Positions 34,556-47,117 of a stretch of 64,000 bases of DNA are shown here, in pieces. Origin of the DNA: Pseudoneurospora amorphoporcata (lineage: Eukaryota > Ascomycota > Sordariomycetes > Sordariales > Sordariaceae); the NCBI GenBank assembly GCA_033297205.1, contig MU859062.1, positions 62,001-126,000 on the forward strand, in the 5' to 3' direction. The translations under genes and the position numbers were made by a program. Position 1 is the stretch's first letter. Each line of letters begins with the position of its first letter. The notes beneath the pieces are model-generated. The model saw nothing but the letters and a program-made list of their open reading frames with translations, was not told the DNA's origin and searched no databases.

Positions 34556-37507
34556 CTAATGATACCCATTCGGCTTATGTGAGGACCCCGGAGTCCCAGG
34601 GCTCTTGGGCGACATCATCAGCCCACTGTTACTCTTATCCCCCCCTGCGCTGAGCACCGATTTCCCCCCGATACTAGCATGGCTATTATGCCTACTATGA
34701 TACCCCTGGTTGTGACTGTGATTTGGCATCTGCCCTGGAGCCGCACCACTGCCTACGCCACTAGCAGTAGCAGCCTTACTGTTCCTCCTACTACTGCTCG
34801 GCCTCGACGCACCCTCCTGCTCGCTTATCAACTTCTCCATAAAAGCAATGTAATCGTACTGCTCCATGCCACGATCGCTCTGCATGTCCGGGCCGGTATG
34901 CTTCGGGATGATCTCGATGAGCTTCTCGATCACCTCGTCGGGGACCAACGAGTGGCGGAGGTCCATCTCGGTCACGTACGGTTTGCCGTCGGCGACTTCC
35001 CGGAAGGATTGGAAGACTTGCTCGGCCGTATTCTGGTCCTCGGTCACGTCCACCATGAAGCGGATGAACTGCTCGAACGTGACGCGGTCGCGGCCGTTGG
35101 AGGTCGCGAGGAAGTACTCGTGCATTTCGTCTTCGGAGAAAACAAGACCCAGGGAGGCCAGGGCGGCGCTAAATTCGAGTTCCGAAAGCGAGTTGGTGTC
35201 GTCCCGGTCAAAGTGCCGGAACACGGACTCGAACTCCTCGAGCTGGATGGGCGTCAGGTTGGTCATGTTGCGGGCCACCATCTGGTTCTCGAGAAAGGCG
35301 AGCTTCTTGGAGACAGACGACTTGACGAGGGAGAGCTCGTAGCAGAGCTCGTCGTAGCTGTAGGTCGTGAAGTCGTTTTCTTCGATGTTGGCTTCCTGGC
35401 ACTTGAGGTCGACGGCCTCGATGGTCTTGAGGTAGGCGTCTAGTGGAGGGAGGTTTTCGGAGAGCTTGCGGACGTGGTGCAGCTGGTCTTCTACGTCGCC
35501 TTCGAGCCCGGAGATGGCGAGTTGCATGGTGTTGAGGGCAAGGGCGAAATCGTTGGCTTTGTCGGCGAAGGATTTTCGGAGGGCGTCTTTAATGCTGAAG
35601 GGGTGTTAGCAGCTGTTCTAACAAAATTTCCGCGCAAACGCCAGTGGAATACAAAATACATACTCTCTGATGGTTTCGTTGATCAACTGTCCCCGACTCA
35701 TCTCCGCCTTGGACAAGTTGTTCCATTCCTCATCCAACCTCTCCATCTTTAAATGTGTTGGTGGCTCATACGGCCGTAGTCGGTATGTAGCCAGCTTTGT
35801 CTTGATATTTCCGAGCAACGTTGCGAGATCACTCTTTTCCGCTACCCATTCTCTCTTCTTGCCCTTCTTATATGATGCAAACTGGAACGCCTGCGCCTTA
35901 GCATCGGCATAGGTACCATCAAAAGTGGCCCCCTGCCAAGAAACGACCTGCTCCTGGATAGCCTTGAGCAGAGCGGCCATTCTGCGCTCATAAGCGCTCT
36001 GCATCTCCCAGGCACCCTGCATGTTGTTGAAGAACTTCTCCACACGGCGGCCGGCGTTCTCGACCTTCTCCATCTGCGAAAAGGCGTGGAACCAGTAGGC
36101 GATGTAGGTCATCAACGAACGCTCATCGGGCTTGGTAACGTCGCACACATCCTCAACATCGAGCAGCTTGGGGATACCGATCTCGGCATGAGCGATATCG
36201 AAAGCCAGCTGCATGTTTCCACGATGATCCGACTTGTCGAGGGCGTCGTAGTCGATGAGATCGGGGCGGTGGATATCGAGAAGGGCGCAGAAGGCCAGAC
36301 CGTCATTCCAGCTGCCGCTGAAATCACGGACGTCGACCTCGTCGTAGCACGCTGTCTTGCGCTGACACCATAGTAACAGACCCTCCTTTGCTGTCATACC
36401 TTCTTCGTTGATGTCGTTGATGGTGAAGCGCAGAATGAGAGTCCAGATGAGACCTAGAATGATCTTCCGGTTTCCATCCACAATATCCTCCGCACCAATG
36501 TTTGTCATCTGAATACCTCGGGATTTGATAAAGTTTAGCGCGAGATTGGCATTCTCGAAACGCTGAACTCTGAGCTTCGGTTTGGCGGCATAGCGCCCAA
36601 GTGAGTCGCCAGAAAGACATTCTAGTAGATGGATAAGTATAACCTGATGGCATGGAAAGGAGTTAGTTGTCAGGCTAAACAATAAAAAGGAATTGGATTC
36701 GTGGATGGCGATAGGAGATTCATAACGTACAGCATCGCTGAGGTCTTTTACCAGGTCCTTGACCTCAAGGCCGCGAACCTCAATCTTGGTGTTTAGCCAT
36801 TTGGTGAAGGTCTTTTGCTGGACCGTGATCCATTGTTGTTGCTCTGCGAAGGCCATCTTGGTGAAACCGGCTGGCTGCTCCGTAACTAACTTCGGGGCGC
36901 GAAGGGGTTCGGAGGAAGCCCTCTGGAATCTGGTCGGGTTCCGGGGTCCTGGGCTTAATGCCTCCCTTTTGGTGCTGGCTAGAGCTAGGCTGGTCGAGCC
37001 TGAGCGCTCTAGGCGGGCGGCATGCAATTGTTTGGCGTCCCGCCGAGTACGTGTGAGCGGCTGCTCCGGGGAGGAGTCGGACTGGTAGCAGAGAGGAGAT
37101 AGGGGGTGGTTGTATGCGGATGCGGTCGAGACGCTGGTGACGACGGACGATCGGCGCGAATCAAAGACCAAGTCACCGTCTGATAACGAACTCGAGTAAT
37201 CGGACGACGAGGCAGTCGAATGGATTGAAAGCGACGGAGGACGGCCGATTGTTGCAGGACAAGACGCGGAGGGCGGCTCTCCTGGACTTGTAAGTTCGGT
37301 GTGGTCGGTATTTAGCCTGAGGACGGGGTTTGGTGTTGCTGCTGCTGGGGAGGTTGGGGTTCCTTCAGCAGTGTGGGCGCAGGTACCGTCTCGTCTCACG
37401 GCTTCAGACGCAGGCTGGGGATGGTGATGGTGGTGAGGATGATGGAGAGGATGTTGTTGATGTCTGGAACTGGTGGTGTGGGTGGGCAATTCGGGGAACT
37501 TTTCCAT
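34556..37507 (-). CDS. alpha-actinin (actin-bundling protein)
   Basis: Exons 37507-36731, 36643-35664 and 35594-34556 give 931 aa from the first in-frame ATG after an upstream stop. The frame is open further 5' without an ATG, so the true start may lie in an unfound upstream exon or at a later Met before the CH domain. About 220 disordered residues (His-, Ser- and Pro-rich) precede two calponin-homology domains (WITVQQKTFTKWLNTKIEVR...; LLLWCQRKTACYDEVDVRDF, GLAFCALLDIHRPDLIDYDA). A spectrin-like rod follows, then EF-hands; the first loop, starting DRDDTNSLSELE, is canonical. A Ser/Gly-rich tail ends the protein. The protein crosslinks actin in the cytokinetic ring and at tips. Intron 1 (87 nt) is stop-free and in frame, so retention would insert 29 residues into CH1. 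Confidence 0.85.
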
Positions 37508-39932
37508 CTGGACTGGGCCTCCGGAGTTCGTCTCCCAACTGCTGGTGCTTGGCGCCGGTGCTGGACCTGGACCTGGCCAAGCTGACTGGGTCGGCGCCGC
37601 TGTTAGTGGATTGGGTGGGTGACTGGGCGGCTGCTCTAGCAGGGCTAGCTGGGTCTGGCAGAGCCGCTGCCGGCTGTCCACTTTGCGCTGACGGCCCTAG
37701 CTCGCCGATCTCCACCCCCGGCAACTCCATTCTTTGCTGTGACTGGCTGACTGCCGACCGGTTGGCGCCCGTGCTCGTCCCCCCAGACTCTTCGGTCTCT
37801 GAGAGATTGCGGTTGCCGATAACGTTTTATTCGATGGTAGCGTTTCTTGTGGTGGACCGTCAGGGGTGACAGTTCCCGTTCGGTTGGATGCAGCTGCACT
37901 TCTCTTCTCAGGACTTTATCTTCTTTGGTGTTCTTCTTTGGTGTTCTCAATTGAAATTGTTTTTGGTGATCTCGTGATATTCCCAGGTCCTGCCGGGGAG
38001 TTATACCGATTTCAACGTCTCTAGGGAAGAACATGAGCATGACCGATCACTTTATAGATCCCAATTCGCACTTGCTCCATCATTCTCCGACGTGACAAAG
38101 AGACTTCAACATCTCGATGTTCCCCAGGGATCCTGTATCTTGGCGTACATGTCCACGGTGAAACACATCGCTGTTAATGCACGTCTAATCGGGCCCGTGA
38201 CAGCCCAGGGTTATCCGTGGTCCATATGGCTTTGACGACGCGATCGTGGGGTTATGGATCCTCGAGGAGGGTTACACCTTTGGGGAACCCACTTCGATTT
38301 GCTCAACGACGCCCATTGTTGACTGTATACCGAGATACCGTGTAATGAGTGCAAAAGAAGTTGTTTCGATGTGAACATAACCACCGGAGTCAACCACTTG
38401 TTCCTCAACCTTGACCCGATTACTCGGTTCTGTACTGGGTGCCCGCAGCTCCCGTCCTCCTGTGTCTCGGAAAAGATCACATCCCGATAACAACCGTGGT
38501 ACTCTGCTCAAATGGGCGAGCTCAACTGCCTCTGATCTCAGTAACCACGATGCTTCGGCAATATAGACAGCGGAAGTACAAGCATAGGTGGAAGCCATGC
38601 GCAATGGATGCTCTGCATGAACACTATCCAAGCTGTCTCACATGCAGTCGGCTTTGAATCTCGACGTCTCGAAAGTGCGGGTACCTGAGCCCGCCTTCAG
38701 CCTCTTTCCTTGTCCAGAAGTTTGGGACTTGAACCCGGACCGTTGATCCAATCCAGCCAATTTTCCGGCACGGATCTGTTCTCCCCAGAATCGTATTTGG
38801 TCCTGGGTTGCTGGGGTGATCTAGACCTCCGACCCCTCCACACTTCCCATCCTGTTCTTCACTCAAAACTCGCTGTCTTCTTTTGAGCCACACTGTCTCT
38901 ATTCCGCAAGGTCTGCAAACTGAGAGAGACCACAGAGTGGCTTGGCTTTCGCAAATGGCGTGATCTGGTGCTGTGGTCAGTTCTGGACTCAATGAGGCTG
39001 CAGCATCCGCCTTCTTCATCCATCCAGTTCGGATGAGAAGTCGGAATGAGGTGGGCTCGCCTTCGTTCAGGCTTCATGAAGTATGGTAAAATCGGTGAAT
39101 TTAAATTTTGTGTCCGGGTTCCTGGCGGTCAGTTCGCAGCCGCATATGAGTGTTGTTTGTTCTCCTTGGGCGATTTGGGCAGGCGTGAAGGGGAGCTGGG
39201 GAGTTTCCCGCGTAGTTCATTTCAGATTTGCAAAAAATATTCGAGCAAAGGAAGGAACGGACGTCAGAGGTACAGAGGTACTTCGCATGGTCGCAGAGAT
39301 TCTGGCCAATCACCAGAACGAGGACCCTGAATTCCCCACAAAAGTCTGGGATGCCCCGCGGCCCACCCCCACAATTGCGCTTTCTGCCCACAGTGCAGAT
39401 TTTACAATTGCAGTGAATGTGAAAGCGGTGTAAACTTTTTGGTCCGTCTTCAAAAGCGCTGCTCCTTCGCCCGTTCTCCCCTTCCACCTCACACAAACCA
39501 CTCCAAAAAATTAATTAATTACAAACGCGGCCAACACGCAAAGGGTAAAGGAAGCATCCATTCAGAAGCAATATTCGCAAATCCAAGCATTGTTGCGCTG
39601 TTTTGCTTTCGACAATCCTACCAGCAATCGTAGTCGCAGTCCCTCTTTTGGACCCTGCGACCTCCACTGTCTGTACCTTTCTCCGCTGTGGACTGACTGA
39701 CCGAAAACGGATCTCTGTCGGCTCAGATTTATTTCACAACGTCCAGCATCCATCAAGCAATCATCAACATACCCTTCAGCATTTCCTGCAGAGCTTGCTA
39801 TACCAACATCGCACCACACAACAATTAGGCATCTTGTCCAATCTACTCACATTCAACATTCTGTAACGATATCTACCAGAATTGTCACTCGCCATACTTG
39901 TCAAAACAACCTTATCCTAGCTCATCTTCAAC
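37508..39932. promoter_or_regulatory. divergent region, alpha-actinin / Pus7
   Basis: 2.4 kb. The first 500 bp may include a missing 5' exon of alpha-actinin; two short frames there overlap it in other phases. The rest shows no gene family features. Confidence 0.4.
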
Positions 39933-42772
39933 ATGGCTCAGCGCCAGGGCACTCATGTGCCTGCTGTGCGTGCTGCTTCAGAGAAAAATCTCGGCATCAC
40001 CCAACGCTCAGCTTCCATCAACTTCTCCTGGACCGGCGACATCAGGAAGCGGTAGGTTCTCACCCAATCTGTTTCACTTAAAGGTGACGTGCAGCTGATT
40101 CTGACCACAATTAGATATACCGACTTCCTCGTCTATGAAATCCGCAAGGATGGCACAACGGTTCATCTTCGCGAGTACGAAGAGCTGGAGCCAGCGGCCC
40201 CGAAGGTTCGTTGTCACGTACTATGCTGTTCGTCAGGATCTTCACGTACTAATCTCATACATAGGCTGCACCTGCCCGCCAACCTACTCCAGAAACTGTC
40301 GCTCCTACTGCCGAGCCAGAGATCAAGCCCATCTCCGACGAAGACAGGCAACTACTGGTAAACTTGATCAATGAGGCAGCTACTGAGAAGCTGATTCAGC
40401 TCGATGAAGCTGTCCAGGCAAAGAAGAAGATTTCCGGCGGAGAGCGGACTGTAGTGTTTGACCCCATCACCGATCGCGGTCAGCGCGCTAGCCTCCACCA
40501 ACAGATTCGCCGCATCTTCGACAATCGCATTGAGACACTGGCCAACAACACCGGCGTCATCACCGCCTCACCTTCCAAGTTCTCAAAGAACAACCGTGTC
40601 GGCGGAAATGGCCCCCGCGCCAACAACAGCCGTTCCCGGGACCAGAGCAAGAGCTTCACCCAGCTCGGCGGCGAGTACCTGCATTTCACCATGTACAAGG
40701 AAAACAAGGATACGATGGATGCGGTCAACACCATCGCGCGTCTTCTCAAGATCAAGGCCACCAACTTCGGGTTCGCCGGGACCAAGGATCGTCGTGCTGG
40801 TACCGTCCAGCGTATCAGCGTTTACCGCCAGCGCGCATCTAACCTGCTTTGGCTCAACACTCGCCTTCCCAACATCAAGGTTGGCGACTTTGCTCATGCC
40901 AATGAGCCTCTCCAGCTGGGCCAGCATGGTGGCAATGAGTTCGTCATCACACTCAAGAACTGCCAACCGCTTGGAGGCGCCGGATGCTCAGTTGACCAGC
41001 GCGTGAGGAAGCTCCGTGAGGCTGTCGAGTTCGGTTTGGCGTATCTGAATCGTCATGGATACATCAACTACTATGGTCTCCAACGTTTCGGCACTTACGC
41101 GATTGGCACCCACCTCCTGGGCATGAAGGTCCTGAAAGAGGACTACGAGGGTGTGCTTAACGACATCCTTCATGTCGAAGATCATTTCCTGCAAGAGGCA
41201 TTTGATCTTGAAGAGCGGGAGTCCGTACATACACACGACTTTCACAACAGCCGTGACGATTACAATCGCGCAAAGGCCATCACCATTTGGAGGACCACCA
41301 GGAATGCCCAGAAGGCTTTGGCCATTCTTCCAAAGCGGTTCAGCTCCGAGGCCGCCATCATTCGTCACCTCGGTAACAACGCGAAGGATTTCATGGGCGC
41401 CCTCTTGAGCATTACCCGTGGCATGCGCATGATGTATATCCATGCTTACCAGTCGTTTGTGTGGAACCATATGGCCTCAAAGCGCTGGTCCATGTACGGT
41501 CCTGCCGTCATCGAAGGTGATCTTGTGTTGGTCAAGAACGACCAGTCCACTGCCGACGCTGACGCCGAGGAGGATGACAACTGTTACGCACAAGCCCGCG
41601 CACTTACGAAGGAAGATATCGAGAGTGGCAAGTACACCATTTTCGACATCGTTCTTCCCACTCCCGGATACGACGTCATCTACCCTCGCAATGCTATCGG
41701 TGAGGCGTATGTCACATTCATGAAGAAAGAGGAGAATGGCGGTTTGGATCCTTACGCCATGCGCCGTCGCCAAAAGGAGTTCAGCCTTAGCGGAAACTAT
41801 CGTCATGTGCTTGGCCGCTTTATCGGCGAGCCACAATATGCCATCCGCGTCTACAATGATGATACTGAACAAATGTACCCTACAGACCTGGACTTCTGCA
41901 ATGCGGCAAATGCAGAGAAGAAGGCCGCCAAGGCCAAGGCTCGCGCATCTCGTCCTCTCCTTGCCAATTGGGCACATTTCGCCAACAACACCGAGCAATA
42001 CGACCAGGCAATTACCAATGAACGTCGCCGCAAGGCCTCCGAGTCGCCGGAGTCTGATGGAATGGTCAAGGCCAGGGAGACTTGGATCCAAACCGGGCTT
42101 GACGGCAGTGACAAGCGTGTTAAGATCGCGCGTCACCAGCAAGAGTTTGAGACCAAGGTGCCTGTCGAGAACATTCCTGCAGAGGCTGTTGACAATGCTA
42201 CAAATGGCCTCGCCTCCATCGCTACCAAGACACCCACCCTGGCGAAGGGATTGTCGGACCTGTACTACGAGTCCACTGCTCAACAAGCGGTAATCAAGTC
42301 GGAGGATGGCCTTATCAAGCAGGAGGAGGATGTCATGATGATCAAGGAGTCCACGGCACCCCAACCTGATGCTATGGAGGCAGTTACTCTCACCCGCGAG
42401 ACCGCTTCCCAAAGCAACCAGTCTGCGGTCGCCGACCCGATGGGCTGGTATGGATCGAGCATACCCGCTCTTCCTGCCGCCGCTGAGACCGCATCCTCGC
42501 TGGCCCCCACTAAGAGCGAGGACGACAATGAAGCTGACACGAAGAAGGCGGCAAATCTGATTGTCCCTGTCCTCCACTCGCCCTCGGAGAACCCTTTGGC
42601 TTCTGTCGACAATTCAGAAGTTATCCGTAGCAGCCCTGATGCCAGCAAGCTTGCTGTCATTCTCAAGTTCCAGCTGAGAAGCAGCAATTACGCCACTGTT
42701 GTGCTCCGTGAGCTCATGGGCACTATGGAGGAGGATGTTGCATCTGGCGTCGCCTCCTCTGACGGAAACTAA
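39933..42772 (+). CDS. pus7: multisubstrate pseudouridine synthase Pus7 (TruD family)
   Basis: Exons 39933-40051, 40115-40205 and 40265-42772 give 905 aa. The second intron is only 59 nt and has a weak donor (GTTCGT), but the joined frame is continuous. The N-terminus reads RSASINFSWTGDIRKR, then YTDFLVYEIRKDGTTVHLRE, the TruD-type opening. The catalytic motif NFGFAGTKDRRAGTVQRIS places the active Asp at about residue 245. Other family blocks are RFGTYAIGTHLLGMKVLKED, RMMYIHAYQSFVWNHMASKR and LPTPGYDVIYP. Pus7 converts uridine to pseudouridine in tRNA, U2 snRNA, rRNA and mRNA, mainly in the nucleus. A charged, low-complexity insert and C-terminal extension (about 590-830) make it longer than the yeast protein. 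Confidence 0.92.
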
Positions 42773-44209
42773 AGATCTCAATGGGATCTTATCGAAGCAA
42801 CGACACTGCGCCCCAGCACTGTCTTGCTCCAACTCAACCTCTCATTGCTCGGCATTTCGCAATATGGCTCGATATGCGGTCCCACCCCAGATGTACAAGG
42901 AAAGCCGCATTTCACAAGTTATCGACATCAAGCTATGGAGTACCAACGCCTTGAGACGGTATCACACAATCGGCAACAATATCCCCTGCAGTGAGATTCA
43001 ACAGCCATGTACATCAGCACATCTCGCTGCAGTGACTATGGCTCCTTTTCGGAGGTCCTGCCTAGTTATTTCACTTCTTCACCAGCAAAAGAGCGTGGTA
43101 GTCTACAACCAACGATCGACTACCAGTACCCAATGGGATACGGGATACAACGCTCTCACCACACAACGATACTTGCTGTCTCTTCAATAAGGACGCAGAG
43201 TTACTGTTACATTACGTGCTTGTCATTGCAAGTACAAGTTCATACGACCAGTCACCCTCTTCATGTCCAGATTCACTCTTCTCTCATTTCCCGCACAATG
43301 TACCAATGGCACATGGACACACTTGATCATGTCCGGCCAAAAAGAGAGAAGATGGATGTTCGGATGGGTGCATTTCCCTGGAAAGTCAGGGTCAAGTTCA
43401 GACCTACATGGTCTTCATGTTGTTTGTTTTTATATCTGTATCTATGTTTACAGGTCGCTGGGCATATCGGACTTTGCTTCTGTATCTCTGGGTTATCACA
43501 ATGGCCGATTTACACATAAGAGGTTATCCACTGGCATCTAGTTTGGCATTTTGGGCGCTCAGGTGCATGGTTCAGCTTAAGGGATGGACGGTTGTCAAAA
43601 GTTCAGAAATCATTGCATTTTACTGTCGCTTTCATAGACCTTGAGATACCCACACCAGATGTTTCGCATAGGAAAGGTACAGCCACCAGTGTGTGGACAT
43701 AAGGAAATCAAAGTCATCAATCAACTTCAGTATTTGTGAAAAGAAAACATTGCATTGTGGTGATCCAATGTCCTTTGGTGTAGCGCTCCGAAGTCGGCAA
43801 ACCCAACGTTAACACTCGTCAATTCCAAGGCGTTCTTAAACTTCAAAAGACAATACCCAGTTGGGATATGATAGATAGGTATTGGTAAGCCATGTAACAA
43901 TGATGTTCCTCATCAGTGGTTGCAGAACCACGTGTGGATAGAGGGGCCATGGGCCGGACATTGATAGCAGGCCTTAAGCCTTTCAATCTTGCAATCTAAT
44001 AAATAACATTCACCAATCAATAGGGGCCCATGGCAAGTGTTCGACTATCATCTAGACCAACTCCAGCGTACGTATGTCACAGACTTCAAGGGACATCCAG
44101 TCCTCCCTAAATGTATTTGAGCGAAGCTTCCGGTACAAACACCCTCGATTCCATGGCCTATCTGAAATGGCCAGTTGATTACCAACACTTCCTTCTCGCC
44201 GGCCCATTC
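42773..44209. other. convergent intergenic region, Pus7 / kinase remnant
   Basis: 1.4 kb. It contains open frames up to 170 codons on the plus strand, rich in His, Ser and Tyr, with no recognisable domain. I do not call a gene. Confidence 0.4.
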
Positions 44210-44566
44210 TCATCTGCCTCTCGCACCCCTCCTCCGTTTCTCTTCTAGCTCTTTTGCATCGCTTGCCTCCTTTACCTTCCGCAGCCTTCTCTCCTCTTTC
44301 TTCTTCCTTGCCTTCTCCTGTTTCTTGCTGATCTTCTTGACCGCGCGTACCTGACCATAGTTGGCCGCACCCTCTTTGCACACCACGCACCATACCTCTC
44401 CGAACGCGCCACTCCCCAACCGCTGCTCATGAGGCCAGCACTCAAACGGCTTTTCCCCTTCCTTTTTACGGATCCAGTAATTGTTGCTGTTGTTGTTGCT
44501 GTACAGAGGTCCGGTGATGCCTATCTTCCCGTCCCGCAGAGGTCCAGCCTGGAGAGCCTCCTCCAT
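44210..44566 (-). pseudogene. orphan protein-kinase N-lobe (truncated kinase paralogue)
   Basis: From the ATG at 44566, 118 codons encode MEEALQAGPLRDGK..., an Asn run, and a kinase beginning: CWPHEQRLGSGAFGEVW has the Gly-rich loop and QVRAVKKISKK has the beta-3 Lys. The frame then becomes a Lys/Arg/Glu stretch and stops, with no HRD, DFG or APE in any downstream frame. The opening resembles the intact kinase about 0.5 kb away on the same strand (M-[DE]-x2-L-x-AG, GEVW, VRAVK-x-ISK). It is most simply a truncated tandem duplicate. The frame is also open 50 codons further 5' (to 44716) with a hydrophobic segment. Whether it is transcribed is unknown. Confidence 0.55.
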
Positions 44567-45075
44567 GGTGGCACTTGTCGATACATCATGACTTTGAGCG
44601 CTTCTAACGACGAGAAAAATTGTGGCTGACGGCTTTGGTCCTAAGAAATGGTTAGCAAACGGAAGCAAGGGCAGTACCAGGGAAGTGGTCCAAAGAGGAA
44701 GGAAAGGTCCGGCCACAGGTGCGATTTTACGTGCCTGCCTTGACCTTCACGGATGCTCAAAAGACTCAGCACATCTGTTGACAGCTGATAATCCGTGTCA
44801 GATTTGGCGCTTGAAGGTTTAGAAGGGCAGAAACCTGGCATTCCGCTTGATCGGGTCTGGGGCCACGCTGTTTGCCGCAGCTTGGGGTTACAGTACCCAT
44901 CCTGGATGATAAAAGTCAAACACAGTAGGGGGGAGAAAAGAAACAGCAGCTATCATTCTGTACTTCGCTAATTACAAGTTCGCTCCTTGATCTTCAACTC
45001 TGCAACTTTCGCGTTCTGTGTTGGAAAGTGACTATGTGATACCAAAACTGACCCAAAAGCAGAGGGATTCAACTC
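44567..45075. other. spacer between kinase remnant and kinase gene
   Basis: About 0.5 kb with no other feature. The upstream, hydrophobic part of the remnant's frame overlaps its left end. Confidence 0.4.
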
Positions 45076-46629
45076 CTAACCATAAATAACTGACCAAAAC
45101 GCCGAACATACCATATAAACCAACACAAGCTTGTAGAGAAAAGGAAGATCGAGAAATAGTCCACAATAATGTTGTCCAGAGCGTTGATATGATGACAAAA
45201 TCTGATCCTCCAGGAGCGGGGATATATCGCCTTCAACTGGCGTCGGGTGGCAGCATTCATGATGTGAGCCCGGCCTCGGAGACCTGGATCTGCTGCGAGA
45301 GTTCACAACTGCAACAGGAGCTTGGATGGGGGCAAGAAACATGGAAGAGTCGATTCCACTAGATGCAGTGCTTGCCGAGTCTGACGTGCTCCAAACTTCC
45401 TCTAGAGTTAGGTTCCCCACAGAAGAGGCTGAGGAGTTCGAAGCTTGAGACATCGAGGACTCGATTCTTGGGAGTCTATAACATGTTGGCATGACAAGTT
45501 AGCGTACCGGTACAGAAAGAATGCAAGCAGCCCGTGTAAAATGGGCAGATTGACAGGGAAATGCTTACGGATGGGCAGTGCCAGTGTTGCTCGCTTGTCT
45601 CGTAAGCCATGGATGGGCCAAAACTTCGGCGATAGTCATTCGTTCTTCTGCAACTGCCGCCATGGCGCCCATGATGAAAGCTACGCATTGCTGCGTAGAG
45701 GAAGATAGCTCCCCGAAGGGGAACAAGTTCCGATCCGTGCGGTAACCTCCCAGTGTCGTGGGATCAATAAAAGGAGGCGAGAGCGTTCGCATGCAGAAGG
45801 CAATGGCTCCGAGTGCCCATATGTCAATTGCAGATGTATACTGGGAGCCCCAGACTTCGGGCGCCATGTAGCCAGAGGTGCCGACCTGACGGGTCCTGGA
45901 TAGCGTGTTGGTCAGATTTTTGGTAATGCCGAAGTCAGCCACCTTGACATGCCAAGCAGGGCCTGGGTTAGAGACTAGAATATTCTGCGGATCACTGTAA
46001 GCTATCGCATACTCCGACATAACCGCTAGGTGGGGGAAATCGACCAAACTTACCAAGGGTTTAAGGTCTCTGTGAACGAGACCATTGGTATGCATGTAGG
46101 ATAGAGCCTGGGCAATCTGGGCTGTGACCGAGGCCGCTTCTGGTTCTGCTTCAGGGTTTTTGAAAGATCCTTTCTGTATATACTCCTGAAGATTTCCGTG
46201 TTCAACAAACTCCATGGCTATATACCAATGTCTGTCATCTTCAAACCAGCCAAGGATCTGCACAAAGTGCTGCTGATACTGAAGTAGGTCCGCGTTAAAC
46301 CCAACACTCAGCGAGGAAGGGGTCGAGACCACACTTACCTTGACCATATTGATGCGGGAAAATGTAGCGAGTGCCTCTATTTCCCGCTTCGAAGCTTTAT
46401 CAAAGTTGAATTGTTTGGAGATATGCTTCACAGCACGAACGAGACTTGGTGAGGAGGATGTGCCAGAGAGACACTCCTCCTTCCAGACTTCTCCATAAGT
46501 GCCTCTACCCAACAGTTCGACTGATTGCCAGCATTCAGTGCCGGACGGCAGTTTGTGATATCGCTTCCCATCTTCTAGTCGCGTTTCAAGTCTCCAGTCA
46601 TCTAAGCCAGCACTGAGAGTCGTGTCCAT
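45076..46629 (-). CDS. Ser/Thr protein kinase with hydrophobic C-terminal segment
   Basis: Exons 46629-46339, 46269-46054, 45984-45569 and 45475-45076 give 440 aa. All active-kinase landmarks are present: Gly-loop GRGTYGEV (41-48), Lys68 in VRAVK, HRDLKP (163-168, Asp165), DFG (186-188) and GYMAPE (207-212). Introns 1 and 2 are each 69 nt, in frame and stop-free. Intron 2 falls inside the catalytic loop (HRDLKPL / NILV). The last exon adds a Ser-rich stretch (SQASNSSASSVGNLTLEEVW), an SR-rich patch, and a final 25-30 residues that are strongly hydrophobic (FLYKLVLVYMVCSAFWSVIY). That segment is a candidate membrane anchor. The kinase is divergent from the HeLo/pseudokinase gene across 488 bp. 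The family resembles Rad53/CaMK-like kinases in the catalytic core, but I cannot name it. Confidence 0.82.
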
Positions 46630-47117
46630 GGCGGCCGTCGAGAGATGTTTACTCCGTTCGTAAGAGACTCATGTCGAGAGCGACACTGTTGCTGCTGATC
46701 AACGAACAAGAGGTGAAGGTGGACTGTAACCGGTATTAAACCTCATTCCCGCTTTCCTTCAGCCACAAGAGACGTCGACGGCTGCTCTTGACCGAACACC
46801 CGTTCGCAGAGAGCCTTGCCAAACTTCATGCAGGAGCTGAGAAAAGAGCTACATTAAACTGGCACATGATGGCCGCCCGCATTTTGTTCTGGCCTATAAA
46901 AGAAGCCCAGTCGAAATGTTTTCAGGTTTTGGTTGCAGCGGAGTAACAATCCGCAACACCAAGCAGGCTACGGCTTTAGGTTACACCAAGACCAGTCCCA
47001 GCCCAACATCGGCCCAAGCCGAACTTCCTGATAAGATGTGATGGGAATCTCGTGTGCATGGCTCAAACTCGGTTCTCTCTTGATGGAAGCAGGAACCATC
47101 AATGCTGACGAACCACC
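46630..47117. promoter_or_regulatory. shared divergent promoter of kinase and HeLo-pseudokinase
   Basis: These 488 bp separate the two start codons. They must hold both promoters, so co-expression is plausible. I see no obvious operator repeats. A segment at 46972-46997 resembles one at 51897-51922. Confidence 0.5.

Noticed and set aside
38690..38770. tRNA-like sequence on the minus strand (GGGTTCAAGTCCC with flanking CCGGAAA/CTTCTGG)
   Set aside because: Only three T-stem pairs, no anticodon arm and a total length of about 55 nt; it cannot be a functional tRNA and is weak even as a relic.
41477..42577. 366-codon frame antisense to Pus7
   Set aside because: Same kind of shadow; the sense strand carries continuous TruD homology.
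43007..43519. 170-codon plus-strand frame after Pus7
   Set aside because: Composition is not protein-like (Ser/His/Tyr scatter), overlaps two other frames of similar length, and no homology is recognised.
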